23,320 nt of DNA. It comes from a virus. Positions 1-6,941 of the stretch are shown piece after piece. The first letter of the stretch is position 1. Every line of letters begins with the position of its first letter. The notes below the pieces were generated by a model. The model was not told the origin of the DNA. It did not search any database and worked only from the letters and a program-made list of their open reading frames with translations. A program made the translations under genes and the position numbers. The stretch is taken from positions 1 through 23,320 of IMG/VR virus record IMGVR_UViG_3300009181_000356; one strand, given 5' to 3'.

Positions 1-152
1 ACATGACAGCCCCAAGAATGACCAGCTTTTGCATGAAGTGCAAACCACACACAAGGTTCGAACGTATTTGGTTTGGCATCTTTACGAATGAATGAAGAAT
101 CTACCCAACAATAGATATGATGAGGTATATTTCCCGATCCCGTATATAGCAT
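1..152 (-). CDS. Conserved phage protein, partial (N-terminal 50 residues)
   Basis: This reading frame is open from an ATG at 152 to the window edge, so only the first 50 residues are visible and the gene is cut. Its ATG overlaps the stop of the gene upstream (TAATG), and an AAGGA ribosome binding site lies 5-7 bases before it. The visible part begins MLYTGSGNIPHH and is rich in Trp, Cys and His, including WVDSSF, CVWFALHAKAG and WGCHV. That composition suggests a compact, possibly metal-binding fold. I have an impression of similar proteins in other T4-like phages but cannot name a function. Confidence is high that it is coding and nil for a role. Confidence 0.7.
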   Translation of the reverse strand, partial: MLYTGSGNIPHHIYCWVDSSFIRKDAKPNTFEPCVWFALHAKAGHSWGCH

Positions 153-340
153 TAAAAGTCCTTCGGTTCGAGCCACTCAATTTGGTTTTGAGGAACAGTT
201 CGCGTTTGAATTTCACCTGTTTTGGTGTCTTCAATCGTAAGTTTTACAGCAGTCGAGTTTGGATTTGTTTCATGCTTATGAACAAACCAAATTTTGCTAA
301 GATCGTCCCACATATCGTTATCTATTTTAATATACTGCAT
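152..340 (-). CDS. Small hypothetical phage protein (62 aa)
   Basis: A 62-residue acidic protein with no recognised domain. The second half reads like a small beta-rich fold (VKLTIEDTKTGEIQTRTV). The stop is shared with the next gene (TAATG). The start is uncertain. The ATG at 340 has only a weak AGAAAG upstream, and a promoter-like TGTACA-N17-TATATT runs across it, with TATATT lying just inside the coding region. If that promoter is used, translation from its transcript could only start at the second ATG (313), giving 53 residues. Confidence 0.6.
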   Translation of the reverse strand: MQYIKIDNDMWDDLSKIWFVHKHETNPNSTAVKLTIEDTKTGEIQTRTVPQNQIEWLEPKDF

Positions 341-375
341 TTGCTACTTTCTGTACACCACTTTATTTTATAGTA
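330..375 (-). promoter_or_regulatory. TGTACA-type promoter candidate near the 62-aa gene
   Basis: On the minus strand AAAATAAAGTGGTGTACA is followed by 17 bases and TATATT. The box order equals the primase promoter, but TATATT lies just inside the 62-aa frame, so transcription would start after its first ATG. Either the second ATG (313) is the start for this transcript or this match is chance. Confidence 0.35.
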
Positions 376-494
376 TGAGTTTTTTTATGTTTAAGCGATT
401 TTTTTAAAGCTTGAAACCAAAGTTTCTTTTCAGTTTGAGTATCTTTTTTGAGTATCGCTTCATACATTTTTAAAATTAATTTTTTTATTTTCAT
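363..494 (-). CDS. Small lysine-rich protein (43 aa)
   Basis: A 43-codon frame from ATG at 494 to TAA at 363. It fills the gap between the phosphoesterase gene and the 62-aa gene. The sequence starts MKIKKLILKMYEAILKKDT and is strongly basic, about one third lysine, with a helix-like spacing of hydrophobic residues. An AGGAAA ribosome binding site sits 6 bases before the ATG. It overlaps the phosphoesterase 3' end by 35 bases; a second ATG at 467 would nearly remove the overlap. The bases here are very A-rich, so chance is a real alternative. No function can be given. Confidence 0.5.
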   Translation of the reverse strand: MKIKKLILKMYEAILKKDTQTEKKLWFQALKKSLKHKKTHTIK

Positions 495-1236
495 TTTTAA
501 TTTCCTGCCATGTTACGATTTCCCACCTGCCATCTCGATGTTCGACAAGTGCAGTACATGATTCTACCCAATCGCCATCGTTCATATACATGATGCCATC
601 GATATCTTTGATTTCTGCATTGTGTATATGACCACAAATTACTCCATCATATCCTTTTCTTTTAGCATATGCAGTAACATTTTTTTCAAACTGAAACATA
701 AAGTCGATGGCTCTCTTGACTTTATACTTTAACCACTTACTTAGAGACCAATAGCCAAATCCAAGTCTATGGCGAATCCAATTAAACCGACTATTTAAAT
801 TAAGTACAAAATCATATGCTCTGTCGCCAAGAAAACTTAACCAAGGTGCAAGACGAGTAATGCCATCAAAAAGATCACCATGAACAACCATGTATTTTTT
901 ACCATCAACACCTTCATGGCATATCTGATTACATATTTCAATCTTACCAAAACTTACACCATACGGAATCATCGGGCGAAGAAATTCATCGTGATTGCCG
1001 GCAACATAGACTACACGAGTACCGTGTTTAGCAAATCCTAAAATTCTTCTGACTACATTGGTATGTGACTGTTTCCATTTTAAACGATTTTGTTGTATTT
1101 TCCATGCATCAATGATATCACCAACCAAATATAAAGTATCACACGTGTTGTGCTTAAGAAAGTTATTCAAAAGATCGGCTTTGCAATCTTTTGTTCCTAA
1201 GTGAACATCACTAATGAAGATAGTTTTATATTTCAT
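460..1236 (-). CDS. LpxH/YbbF-like metallophosphoesterase
   Basis: A 258-residue calcineurin-type phosphoesterase with the full two-metal motif set: D10-x-H12 (SDVHLG), G39-D40 (LVGDIIDAW), G80-N81-H82-D83-E84, H119-G-D and G202-H203-x-H205. The C-terminal block MYMNDGDWVES (around 217-225) is typical of the UDP-2,3-diacylglucosamine pyrophosphatase group (LpxH-like, COG2908), which removes UMP in lipid A synthesis in Gram-negative bacteria. Length and motifs look intact, so it is probably active. The substrate in a phage is unproven; it could be a lipid A precursor or another diphosphate. Its ATG overlaps the nrdA stop (ATGA), so the two are likely translated together. It is an unusual cargo between nucleotide-metabolism genes. 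Confidence 0.85.
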   Translation of the reverse strand: MKYKTIFISDVHLGTKDCKADLLNNFLKHNTCDTLYLVGDIIDAWKIQQNRLKWKQSHTNVVRRILGFAKHGTRVVYVAGNHDEFLRPMIPYGVSFGKIEICNQICHEGVDGKKYMVVHGDLFDGITRLAPWLSFLGDRAYDFVLNLNSRFNWIRHRLGFGYWSLSKWLKYKVKRAIDFMFQFEKNVTAYAKRKGYDGVICGHIHNAEIKDIDGIMYMNDGDWVESCTALVEHRDGRWEIVTWQEIKNENKKINFKNV

Positions 1237-3503
1237 ATTTTACAAGAATCACAATCCTCGTCTTCGAGTTGACCTTGTGCGAGTGGTTTAAGTTCTTCCA
1301 TCTCACCAGCTCCGTCAAAGGTGTTGAAGTAGTAGAGTGTCTTACCGCCATACTTGTAGTGCATCAGAATATGTTTGATCATCTCAGACATTGGAATCTT
1401 TTCATCTTCGTAATGACGAGGATTATAAGAAGTATTGACTGAGATTGCTTGATCGATAAATTTCTGTAGGACTGCCATAATCTTCAGATAACCTTCTGGA
1501 GACTTTTGATCCCATAGTAACTCATATTTATTCTTTAATCTTTTTAACTCAGGAACAACTTGCTTGAGTACACCATCTTTTGATTGCTTGATCGAGATGA
1601 GTGCACGTGGTGGTTCAATACCGTTGGTTGAGTTACTGATCTGAGCAGAAGTCTCGGCTGGCATGAGAGCCATCAGAGTCGAGTTACGAATACCAGATGA
1701 TAATGCTCGACTTGCAAGTATACTCCATGGCATCTTATAGTTTGGCTCTACAAGTTCATCAACTTCTTTCTTATATGTATCGATTGGCATAGTACCATAC
1801 GCATACTTTGTTTGATGATCAAGAGGGCAAGAACCTACTTCTTCAGCAAGATCGACAGAGGCTTTAATAAGATAGTAACTCCATGCTTCAGCATACTCAT
1901 GGACCAGATCAAGGTTTGGATGAGAATAATTAGTGTCGTTGCGAGCCAACCAATAAGCAAAATTAATGATGCCAATACCCAAAGGCCGGCGATTCCGAGT
2001 ACCAATAGCAGCGGCTCGAACAGGATAGTCCTGATAATCCAGTAAGGCATCCAAAGCGCGTACTGCAAGGGTGCATGGCTTTTCGAAATCTGCTGGTTTC
2101 TTAATCTTTCCCCAATTGATTGCTGCAAGCGTGCAAAGGCTGATTTCGCCTGACTCATCGTGAATATCCTTTAATGGTGTAGTTGGTAATGTAATCTCAC
2201 AACAAAGATTGCTCATCTTAATTGGTGCTGCTTGAGTAAACGAACCATGCTCATTGCAATGGTCGACGTTCATCAGATAGATTCGTCCGGTATCTTTTCG
2301 CTCGGTAACGAAGGTTGAGAAGAGATCAATCGCAGAGATGGTTTTCTTTCTAACCTTACTACGTTCGTACTTTTCATAGAGTTCTTTAAAGTCTTCAGTG
2401 CTTTTATAAAAGGCTTCATAGAGGTCCGGGACATCACTAGGCGAGAAGAGGGTGATATTACCTCCAGATAAAAGTCTTTCATACATTACCTTGTTAAATT
2501 GTACGCCATAATCAAGATGACGAATTCGATTGTCTTCTGTGCCCTTGTTATTCTTTAGGACAAGAATATCTTCAACTTCGTAATGCCAAAGGGGGTAATA
2601 GAGAGTCGCTGCTCCACCGCGGACACCACCTTGGCTACAAGATTTAACAGCCGATTGGAAATGCTTATAAAAAGGAATAACACCAGTGTGAGAAGCATCA
2701 CCATTACGTATAGGAGATCCAATAGCCCTAATAGAACCGCCGCCAATACCAATTCCGGCCTTTTGTGAAACGTACTTAACAATCGCAGAAGCTGTTGCAT
2801 TTATGGAATCCAGTGAGTCGTCAGTTTCGATAAGTACGCACGAACTAAACTGATGTTGAGGTGAGCGCACTCCTGCCATAATAGGAGTAGGAAGACTAAT
2901 GTCAAATTTACTGATAGCATCATAAAGGTCCTTTACCCATTTCATTCGATCTGTTTTGTAATTTTGGAAGAGAGTCATGGCAATCAACATGAATGCCATC
3001 TGAGGCGTTTCGTAGAATTTGTTGGTGACACGGTTGCGGATCAGATACTTACCGCGGAACTGTTCCATGGCAGCATAGGTTAGCAGGTTATCACGGTCGT
3101 GGTCGATGTATTCTGCTAATTCAAACCACTCTGCATCGTCATATACATCAGCCAATGATTCATCATAATAGCCTTCTTCGACTACATTAGCAAAATGTTG
3201 ACATAAAGAGATAGGCTCATACTGCCCATATACTTGTTTACGAAGATTATAGTTGATCAGACGACCAGCAACATACTGATAGTTCGGTTCGTCTTCTGTA
3301 ATGAGTTCAGCAGCTGCCTTGATCAGAGTCTCTTGAATATCAGAAGACTTAATCTTATCATAAAATTGAATATGAGTTTTGATTTCAAGATCTGAAACAG
3401 AAACGCCGCTTAAACCTTCACACGCATGCAGCGCTACTTTATGGAACTTATTAATATTTAAAGCTTCTTTTGATCCATCACGTTTCGTTACAAGTATCAT
3501 CAT
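1233..3503 (-). CDS. nrdA: Ribonucleoside-diphosphate reductase alpha subunit, class Ia
   Basis: Reduces ribonucleoside diphosphates to deoxy forms for phage DNA synthesis, working with a radical-bearing beta subunit (NrdB) that is not in this window. The sequence closely follows E. coli NrdA. It has an N-terminal ATP-cone (about residues 2-90, starting LVTKRDGS), FSSCVLIE with the first redox Cys, the active-site block N-L-C-C-E, ISLCTL with the second redox Cys, the radical-path tyrosines in KTLYYFNT, and a C-terminal redox tail C-D-S-C-K-I. From the Met at 3503 it is 756 residues, close to T4 (754) and E. coli (761). A longer frame to 3542 exists but has no ribosome binding site, lies inside the preceding small gene, and adds residues absent from E. 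coli NrdA. The stop overlaps the next ATG (ATGA). Confidence 0.95.
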   Translation of the reverse strand: MMILVTKRDGSKEALNINKFHKVALHACEGLSGVSVSDLEIKTHIQFYDKIKSSDIQETLIKAAAELITEDEPNYQYVAGRLINYNLRKQVYGQYEPISLCQHFANVVEEGYYDESLADVYDDAEWFELAEYIDHDRDNLLTYAAMEQFRGKYLIRNRVTNKFYETPQMAFMLIAMTLFQNYKTDRMKWVKDLYDAISKFDISLPTPIMAGVRSPQHQFSSCVLIETDDSLDSINATASAIVKYVSQKAGIGIGGGSIRAIGSPIRNGDASHTGVIPFYKHFQSAVKSCSQGGVRGGAATLYYPLWHYEVEDILVLKNNKGTEDNRIRHLDYGVQFNKVMYERLLSGGNITLFSPSDVPDLYEAFYKSTEDFKELYEKYERSKVRKKTISAIDLFSTFVTERKDTGRIYLMNVDHCNEHGSFTQAAPIKMSNLCCEITLPTTPLKDIHDESGEISLCTLAAINWGKIKKPADFEKPCTLAVRALDALLDYQDYPVRAAAIGTRNRRPLGIGIINFAYWLARNDTNYSHPNLDLVHEYAEAWSYYLIKASVDLAEEVGSCPLDHQTKYAYGTMPIDTYKKEVDELVEPNYKMPWSILASRALSSGIRNSTLMALMPAETSAQISNSTNGIEPPRALISIKQSKDGVLKQVVPELKRLKNKYELLWDQKSPEGYLKIMAVLQKFIDQAISVNTSYNPRHYEDEKIPMSEMIKHILMHYKYGGKTLYYFNTFDGAGEMEELKPLAQGQLEDEDCDSCKI

Positions 3504-3657
3504 TTTCTTTCTTTTTAAGGATCCAAGAGTTAGTTTCTCCATACGACCACACTAATTCTGTGTCTTCGCCCCAATGTAATGTCTTTAAGAGTTCATATGG
3601 TAGTTCTATATATAACTCACCATCTTCAGTTTCTTTTACTACGGTACTATGTTTCAT
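3478..3657 (-). CDS. AbrB/MazE-like small protein (59 aa)
   Basis: A 59-residue frame between thyX and nrdA. Its ATG overlaps the thyX stop (ATGA), behind a good ribosome binding site (GAGAGGAAG). The pattern G-E-L-Y-I-E-L-P-Y-E-L-L, then L-H-W-G-E-D-T-E-L-V-W, ending W-I-L-K-K, matches the swapped-hairpin AbrB/MazE/SpoVT DNA-binding fold, in which a short strand and LP-x-E-(L/V)-L precede a W-x-x-G-D turn. Members are usually dimeric transcription factors or antitoxins. No toxin gene sits beside it, so a regulatory role near nrdA/thyX is a guess. It overlaps the chosen nrdA start by 26 bases. Confidence 0.75.
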   Translation of the reverse strand: MKHSTVVKETEDGELYIELPYELLKTLHWGEDTELVWSYGETNSWILKKKENDDTCNET

Positions 3658-4352
3658 GGTAACTTCCTCTCAAACTCTGCTTGTGCAGCCATACTATCCA
3701 AAGCAGCTTTCACATCAGGAAAGTGCTGACAAATTATTTCCCAGCATTGCTCGGCAACAATGCGATGTTCTTTCTGAGTCGCACGATCCATACGCAACTG
3801 GCAGTAATGCACCCATGAACGGAGCGAACCAGCCATGATGATAGTCGATTCTGTCAATCCTTCTGGAAGCAATGCTCGTGCTTGTTCTTTTGCCATGCCA
3901 AGTTTAATTGCAGTGTTATACTCTTTCTTTGCATGATAGATCATACGGCGCTGTATATGTTCCCATTCAGTATTAACTGTTTTATCATCTACTTCAATTG
4001 AGTTCTGTCGATTCTTGGCGTCTTGTAGTCGTGCTTCTCGAGTGCCGAGTCCAAGTTCTTGAGTCGGGTCTGCATATCTCTGTGAAAATTCTTGGAAGGA
4101 AAAGGATCGATGGCGAAGTATTTGCCGAGCGATGTCACGAGTTGTTTTAATTTCCATTGATACATGTACCATCTCCAGTGGTGACCAGTGTTGATTGCGA
4201 ATAAGATATTGAACCAGTTTCGGTGCTGTTGCTGCGTTATTTTGATTCGATGGGTTGGATACTCTTGCTGCCCATGCAACCAATTCATTTGCTGTATTAC
4301 ATTCTGTATAGGCACTCGGTTTCGTCAGACCGATTAAATTTACTTCACTCAT
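3654..4352 (-). CDS. thyX: Flavin-dependent thymidylate synthase
   Basis: Makes dTMP from dUMP using methylene-tetrahydrofolate and FADH2. The ThyX signature RHR-x7-S is exact at residues R80-H81-R82 to S90 (RHRSFSFQEFS), followed by QRYA. Upstream blocks AARVSNP, HWSPLEMVHVSMEI and the downstream RALLPEGL-like stretch are also typical. The 232-residue length fits the family. T4 itself uses the unrelated ThyA type (Td); many marine phages carry ThyX instead. The start at 4352 overlaps the stop of the 45-aa gene (ATGA), and the stop overlaps the AbrB-like gene. It belongs to one nucleotide-supply operon with nrdA. Confidence 0.95.
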   Translation of the reverse strand: MSEVNLIGLTKPSAYTECNTANELVAWAARVSNPSNQNNAATAPKLVQYLIRNQHWSPLEMVHVSMEIKTTRDIARQILRHRSFSFQEFSQRYADPTQELGLGTREARLQDAKNRQNSIEVDDKTVNTEWEHIQRRMIYHAKKEYNTAIKLGMAKEQARALLPEGLTESTIIMAGSLRSWVHYCQLRMDRATQKEHRIVAEQCWEIICQHFPDVKAALDSMAAQAEFERKLP

Positions 4353-4486
4353 TTTTTACCCTTTATGTGTGCTTCACAATACCGCTTACCATTCGTGGCT
4401 TTATCACCAAGAAGAGTAACAATCCAAATATTGCCACTCGCCGTTTTCATTTCATATTCATCTATCTTCGCGATTGGTTCACGCAT
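4349..4486 (-). CDS. Small hypothetical protein (45 aa)
   Basis: A 45-residue frame starting MREPIAKIDEYEMKTASGN, with a clear AAGGA ribosome binding site about 8 bases before the ATG. It is joined to thyX by an ATGA overlap. The predicted pattern is a short beta-rich domain (YEMKTASGNIWIVTLLG) with a basic tail. No family is recognised. Tight coupling on both sides makes it a likely real gene. Confidence 0.65.
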   Translation of the reverse strand: MREPIAKIDEYEMKTASGNIWIVTLLGDKATNGKRYCEAHIKGKK

Positions 4487-4488
4487 TA

Positions 4489-4635
4489 TTAATCCTTATG
4501 ATTACACATTTCATCACTTACTTTTGTCTTGAATACGTTTGGAAATAAACCATGAATAAACAGTATTGCTCCCCAGCGCCATGATCTCAACATGTGCTTA
4601 AAATAACTTATGTTATTATCACTCAGATGAGACAT
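4489..4635 (-). CDS. Small protein resembling DUF6356 (48 aa)
   Basis: A 48-residue frame, ATG at 4635 (inside the end of the previous gene) to TAA at 4489, two bases before the next ATG. It reads MSHLSDNNISYFKHMLRSW, then a hydrophobic helix (WGAILFIHGLFPNVF) and a short tail with one Cys. The order Y-x-x-H-x-x-x-(A/S)-W, an amphipathic helix, H-G-x-x-P and S at the end resembles the short phage proteins I remember as DUF6356, of unknown function. The ribosome binding site is weak (AAGGTGA about 12 bases upstream), so translation may be coupled. It fills an otherwise empty gap of about 130 bases. Confidence 0.6.
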   Translation of the reverse strand: MSHLSDNNISYFKHMLRSWRWGAILFIHGLFPNVFKTKVSDEMCNHKD

Positions 4636-4891
4636 CGAACGTTTTCACCTTTTGGAACTGTGGAAGATTTATATATCCATTCGCCTTCAGATCATTGACT
4701 CTACCAAGAGCATCGTAGTACTCGACGTACTGACCATCATTGTACCACCAGAAGTAATCCCATGGAGCCCACAATCGAGCAGCGCGTTGATACTCGACAA
4801 GCCATTGCTTTCCAACTCGAAAGATTCGAAGCTTCCGAATAGAGATCTGCTCGTACTCGACTCCAAACTCGTTATCTACTAACTCAGTCAT
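4619..4891 (-). CDS. Hypothetical phage protein (90 aa)
   Basis: A 90-residue acidic protein with many aromatics. The central stretch LWAPWDYFWWYNDG (about 41-54) contains four Trp. No known motif is seen, and there is no signal peptide or membrane helix. It overlaps the upstream gene by 8 bases and the 48-aa gene downstream by 17, consistent with membership of the primase-led operon. The function is unknown. Confidence 0.75.
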   Translation of the reverse strand: MTELVDNEFGVEYEQISIRKLRIFRVGKQWLVEYQRAARLWAPWDYFWWYNDGQYVEYYDALGRVNDLKANGYINLPQFQKVKTFDVSSE

Positions 4892-5162
4892 ATCCGTTTC
4901 CTAATAGTTTAAATACGTGAGGATCAAAATACAAAGGACCCCAGTTATCTTCGCCTTGTTCACATGACATCACCTGAACATAATCATAATAGAAATCTTC
5001 ACCACGAAGATCGATGATTAGTTCTACGGCAGTCTGAACCATGTTAGCATTATAAACTACCCATGTAAGCATTTGCTCTGGAAGATTCTGTATAGCCTCA
5101 ACGGTCTTTTCGCCATATCGCGAAATGTAGTTTTGCAGTTGGTCCTGAGTAATTACATTCAT
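4884..5162 (-). CDS. Hypothetical phage protein (92 aa)
   Basis: A 92-residue acidic, apparently soluble protein. A helical first half (QDQLQNYISRYGEKTVEAI) is followed by an acidic, aromatic second half containing DLRGEDFYYDYVQVMSCEQG. I recognise no domain. Its start lies 65 bases inside the primase gene in another frame. An AAGGG about 10 bases upstream can serve as the ribosome binding site. The overlap is unusually long, but both ends look genuine because the primase C-terminus matches its family to the last residues. Confidence 0.75.
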   Translation of the reverse strand: MNVITQDQLQNYISRYGEKTVEAIQNLPEQMLTWVVYNANMVQTAVELIIDLRGEDFYYDYVQVMSCEQGEDNWGPLYFDPHVFKLLGNGYD

Positions 5163-6117
5163 CTAAAACACCCTTAATATATTCTGACGTGTAGCCAGCT
5201 AAAATCATATCATTGACATCTTTATGTTGGATGTCTGATGGCCATATGACTACACGATAACCAGCATCAATGGCCTTCTGCATTCTTTTGATTGTATCTG
5301 AATGTCTTGGCTCATTATCAAATACTACCACAATTTTCTCTTTAAGTAAACCGGTTTGTTCGATTTGTGCAGAAAGATCTCCACCAGCCGCCGCCATGGC
5401 ATTCGGCAAGAACATCGAATCGATCGGTCCCTCTAATAGATATATATCTTTGGACTCATCGATCGTATCGAGTCCAAATACTTTTGGTTTGCTTTCGTCG
5501 AGCATGATCGTAATATATCGAACACCATCTTTTCGAAACGATCTGCCTTGAAAACCGAAGAGATTCTTTTCTTGATCAAGGAATGGTATGATCAGACGAG
5601 GTTCGTCTTTCTCACCGATCTTCATTTTATCAGGAAGCATACTATTTACCCACGCGCCAAATTTTGGAGCATAGAATAACTTGTAATGTAGATGGGATGG
5701 AATCTGTCGACTGTTAATGTATTTTTTAACAGGATGGTCAGGATCTAACTGACTTACTTTCTTGAGTTTCGAGAGAGCCGTGGTCTTGACAAAGACTGGA
5801 GGTTTCATCTTCTCTGCAAAAGTCTCGACGTCTTTTTGATTACCGGATTCTTTGATCTGTTCTTTGACATATTCGAGATAGAGAGTCGGATCGATCTCTT
5901 TCATGAAATACTTAAACTGCATGCTCGCGCTACAGTTATGACAATAAAAGCGAATCTTACCTCCTCTTTCGAGAAGATGCCCACGAGACTTACGACGATC
6001 CTTTTGAGAGTCGCCGCAGATCGGGCAACGGAACCGATAGACATTGCTATTGATTCTCTGAAATCTTTCTAATCTTCCTGAGAGAAGACTAATGTATTTG
6101 TGTTCTATCCAAAGCAT
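5098..6117 (-). CDS. DNA primase, T4 gp61-like
   Basis: Makes RNA primers for lagging-strand synthesis with the replicative helicase (T4 gp41 type, not in this window). At 339 residues it matches T4 gp61 (342). It has an N-terminal zinc finger with C31-x2-C34 (CPICGDS) and C59-x2-C62 (CHNC). The Toprim core shows the Glu motif (LLEGPIDS, E229), the Asp motif (VVFDNEPR, D267) and DVNDMI near 300. The C-terminal part with N-Y-S-G, A-K-L and W-R-K follows the pattern I know from marine T4-like primases. GGAG lies 7 bases before the ATG, and a strong promoter (6143-6180) directly precedes the gene. It is the first gene of the replication and nucleotide operon. Confidence 0.93.
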   Translation of the reverse strand: MLWIEHKYISLLSGRLERFQRINSNVYRFRCPICGDSQKDRRKSRGHLLERGGKIRFYCHNCSASMQFKYFMKEIDPTLYLEYVKEQIKESGNQKDVETFAEKMKPPVFVKTTALSKLKKVSQLDPDHPVKKYINSRQIPSHLHYKLFYAPKFGAWVNSMLPDKMKIGEKDEPRLIIPFLDQEKNLFGFQGRSFRKDGVRYITIMLDESKPKVFGLDTIDESKDIYLLEGPIDSMFLPNAMAAAGGDLSAQIEQTGLLKEKIVVVFDNEPRHSDTIKRMQKAIDAGYRVVIWPSDIQHKDVNDMILAGYTSEYIKGVLDECNYSGPTAKLHFAIWRKDR

Positions 6118-6136
6118 AACAACTCCAATCTGTTAA

Positions 6137-6180
6137 CTTCATTATACACAGATTGTCATTATTGTACATGTTTATTTTAG
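6137..6180 (-). promoter_or_regulatory. Promoter of the primase operon (TGTACA type)
   Basis: On the minus strand the box AAAATAAACATGTACA is followed by a 17-base spacer after ATGTAC and a perfect -10 TATAAT. A 16-base leader with GGAG follows, then the primase ATG. TGTACA fills the -35 position. The outer 20 bases are repeated exactly at 22241-22260. This is the best-formed member of a promoter family found several times in the window, and it marks a transcription unit separate from the lysis genes upstream. Confidence 0.75.
6161..6180 (-). repeat. 20-bp repeat, copy 1 (promoter box)
   Basis: CTAAAATAAACATGTACAAT, read on the minus strand, occurs here and again at 22241-22260 without change. 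A 16-base core recurs at 22606-22621. All copies sit before a gene start and right after the end of the previous gene, so the repeat is best read as an upstream promoter element. Confidence 0.8.
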
Positions 6181-6185
6181 CTAAA

Positions 6186-6668
6186 TTAGCCTATATTAAA
6201 TATAGATGCCCACGGAACGAGAGTTATAATGCCACCCACAATAGCAGAACCACCGATGACTGCCCACATCCATTTTTCCATAGTAGTGATGCGATCACTC
6301 AGAGTATTATGCTGAATAGTCGACTCTGCTCTCATCTCTTTAATTTCTTTCATCAATTCATCGTACTGATCATCGATATTATCTTTCAACTCGCGTTCAC
6401 CAGAAGAGATGCGCTCATGTAAGATTTGAATCTTATCGTCTGTTTCCACTCTACGCGCTTCCACTAAATCTGATAGTTGTTTACTTATAATTTCTTGAGA
6501 AGTTAGCTTAGTTTCGTGAACAGCAAGAAGATTTGATACGATGCTTGAAATATCAGTCAGCTTATCAATGGTGGTATCCAAACGGCCAACAAGCGTATTG
6601 ACGACTGCCATATCTCTACTCAGATACGATACATCTTCAACTAGCTTGTTGACGTTTGGAGTTGCCAT
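6186..6668 (-). CDS. Coiled-coil protein with a C-terminal membrane anchor
   Basis: A 160-residue protein. Residues 10-130 form long heptad-like helices (VGRLDTTIDKLTDISSIV, then KLTSQEIISKQLSDLVEA and DDQYDELMKEIKEMRAES). One hydrophobic segment follows at about 133-152 (WMWAVIGGSAIVGGIITLV), leaving a short tail. The topology suggests a long coiled coil in the cytoplasm or periplasm anchored at its C-terminus. It shares TAATG with the 79-aa membrane protein and closes the membrane/lysis block, so a lysis or superinfection role is possible but unproven. Confidence 0.8.
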   Translation of the reverse strand: MATPNVNKLVEDVSYLSRDMAVVNTLVGRLDTTIDKLTDISSIVSNLLAVHETKLTSQEIISKQLSDLVEARRVETDDKIQILHERISSGERELKDNIDDQYDELMKEIKEMRAESTIQHNTLSDRITTMEKWMWAVIGGSAIVGGIITLVPWASIFNIG

Positions 6669-6907
6669 TATTCTGTTGGTTCTGTGCTAGCTTTAAGTGC
6701 AAGAGCTGCACCGCCGGCGGCAAGTACTGCACCAAGACCGATACCCCATGTTGATGCATCGAATGTTGCTCCGCGATAGATGTCATAGATCGACAGACCA
6801 AAGAAGATGATTACTCCTTTGGCCCACAGAATTCTACCAAGATCAAGTGTCTTATTATCTTTTCCAGTGAATGTCTGAAAAATGAGATCTTTTATTTTTT
6901 TAAACAT
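6668..6907 (-). CDS. Small two-helix membrane protein, holin candidate
   Basis: A 79-residue protein with two hydrophobic segments (about 27-45 and 53-72, the second very rich in Gly and Ala) joined by a short loop. The N-terminus is basic (MFKKIKDLIF) and the C-terminal tail short and acidic. Size, two membrane segments and proximity to the spanin genes fit a class II holin, but I see no family-specific motif. The stretch GKDNKTLDLGRILWA looks conserved-phage in style. Other small membrane proteins nearby are competing holin candidates. Confidence 0.75.
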   Translation of the reverse strand: MFKKIKDLIFQTFTGKDNKTLDLGRILWAKGVIIFFGLSIYDIYRGATFDASTWGIGLGAVLAAGGAALALKASTEPTE

Positions 6908-6941
6908 TTCTTCGACTCCGTTAGGTTAACGAAATCATAAT

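Noticed and set aside
1835-2158. A 107-codon minus-strand frame inside nrdA
   Set aside because: It is an alternate frame of nrdA without its own ribosome binding site; its hydrophobic residues are a frame-shift effect.
3504-3542. N-terminal extension of NrdA (MEKLTLGSLKRKK)
   Set aside because: No ribosome binding site, overlap with the AbrB-like gene, and absent from E. coli NrdA, which starts close to LVTKRDGS.
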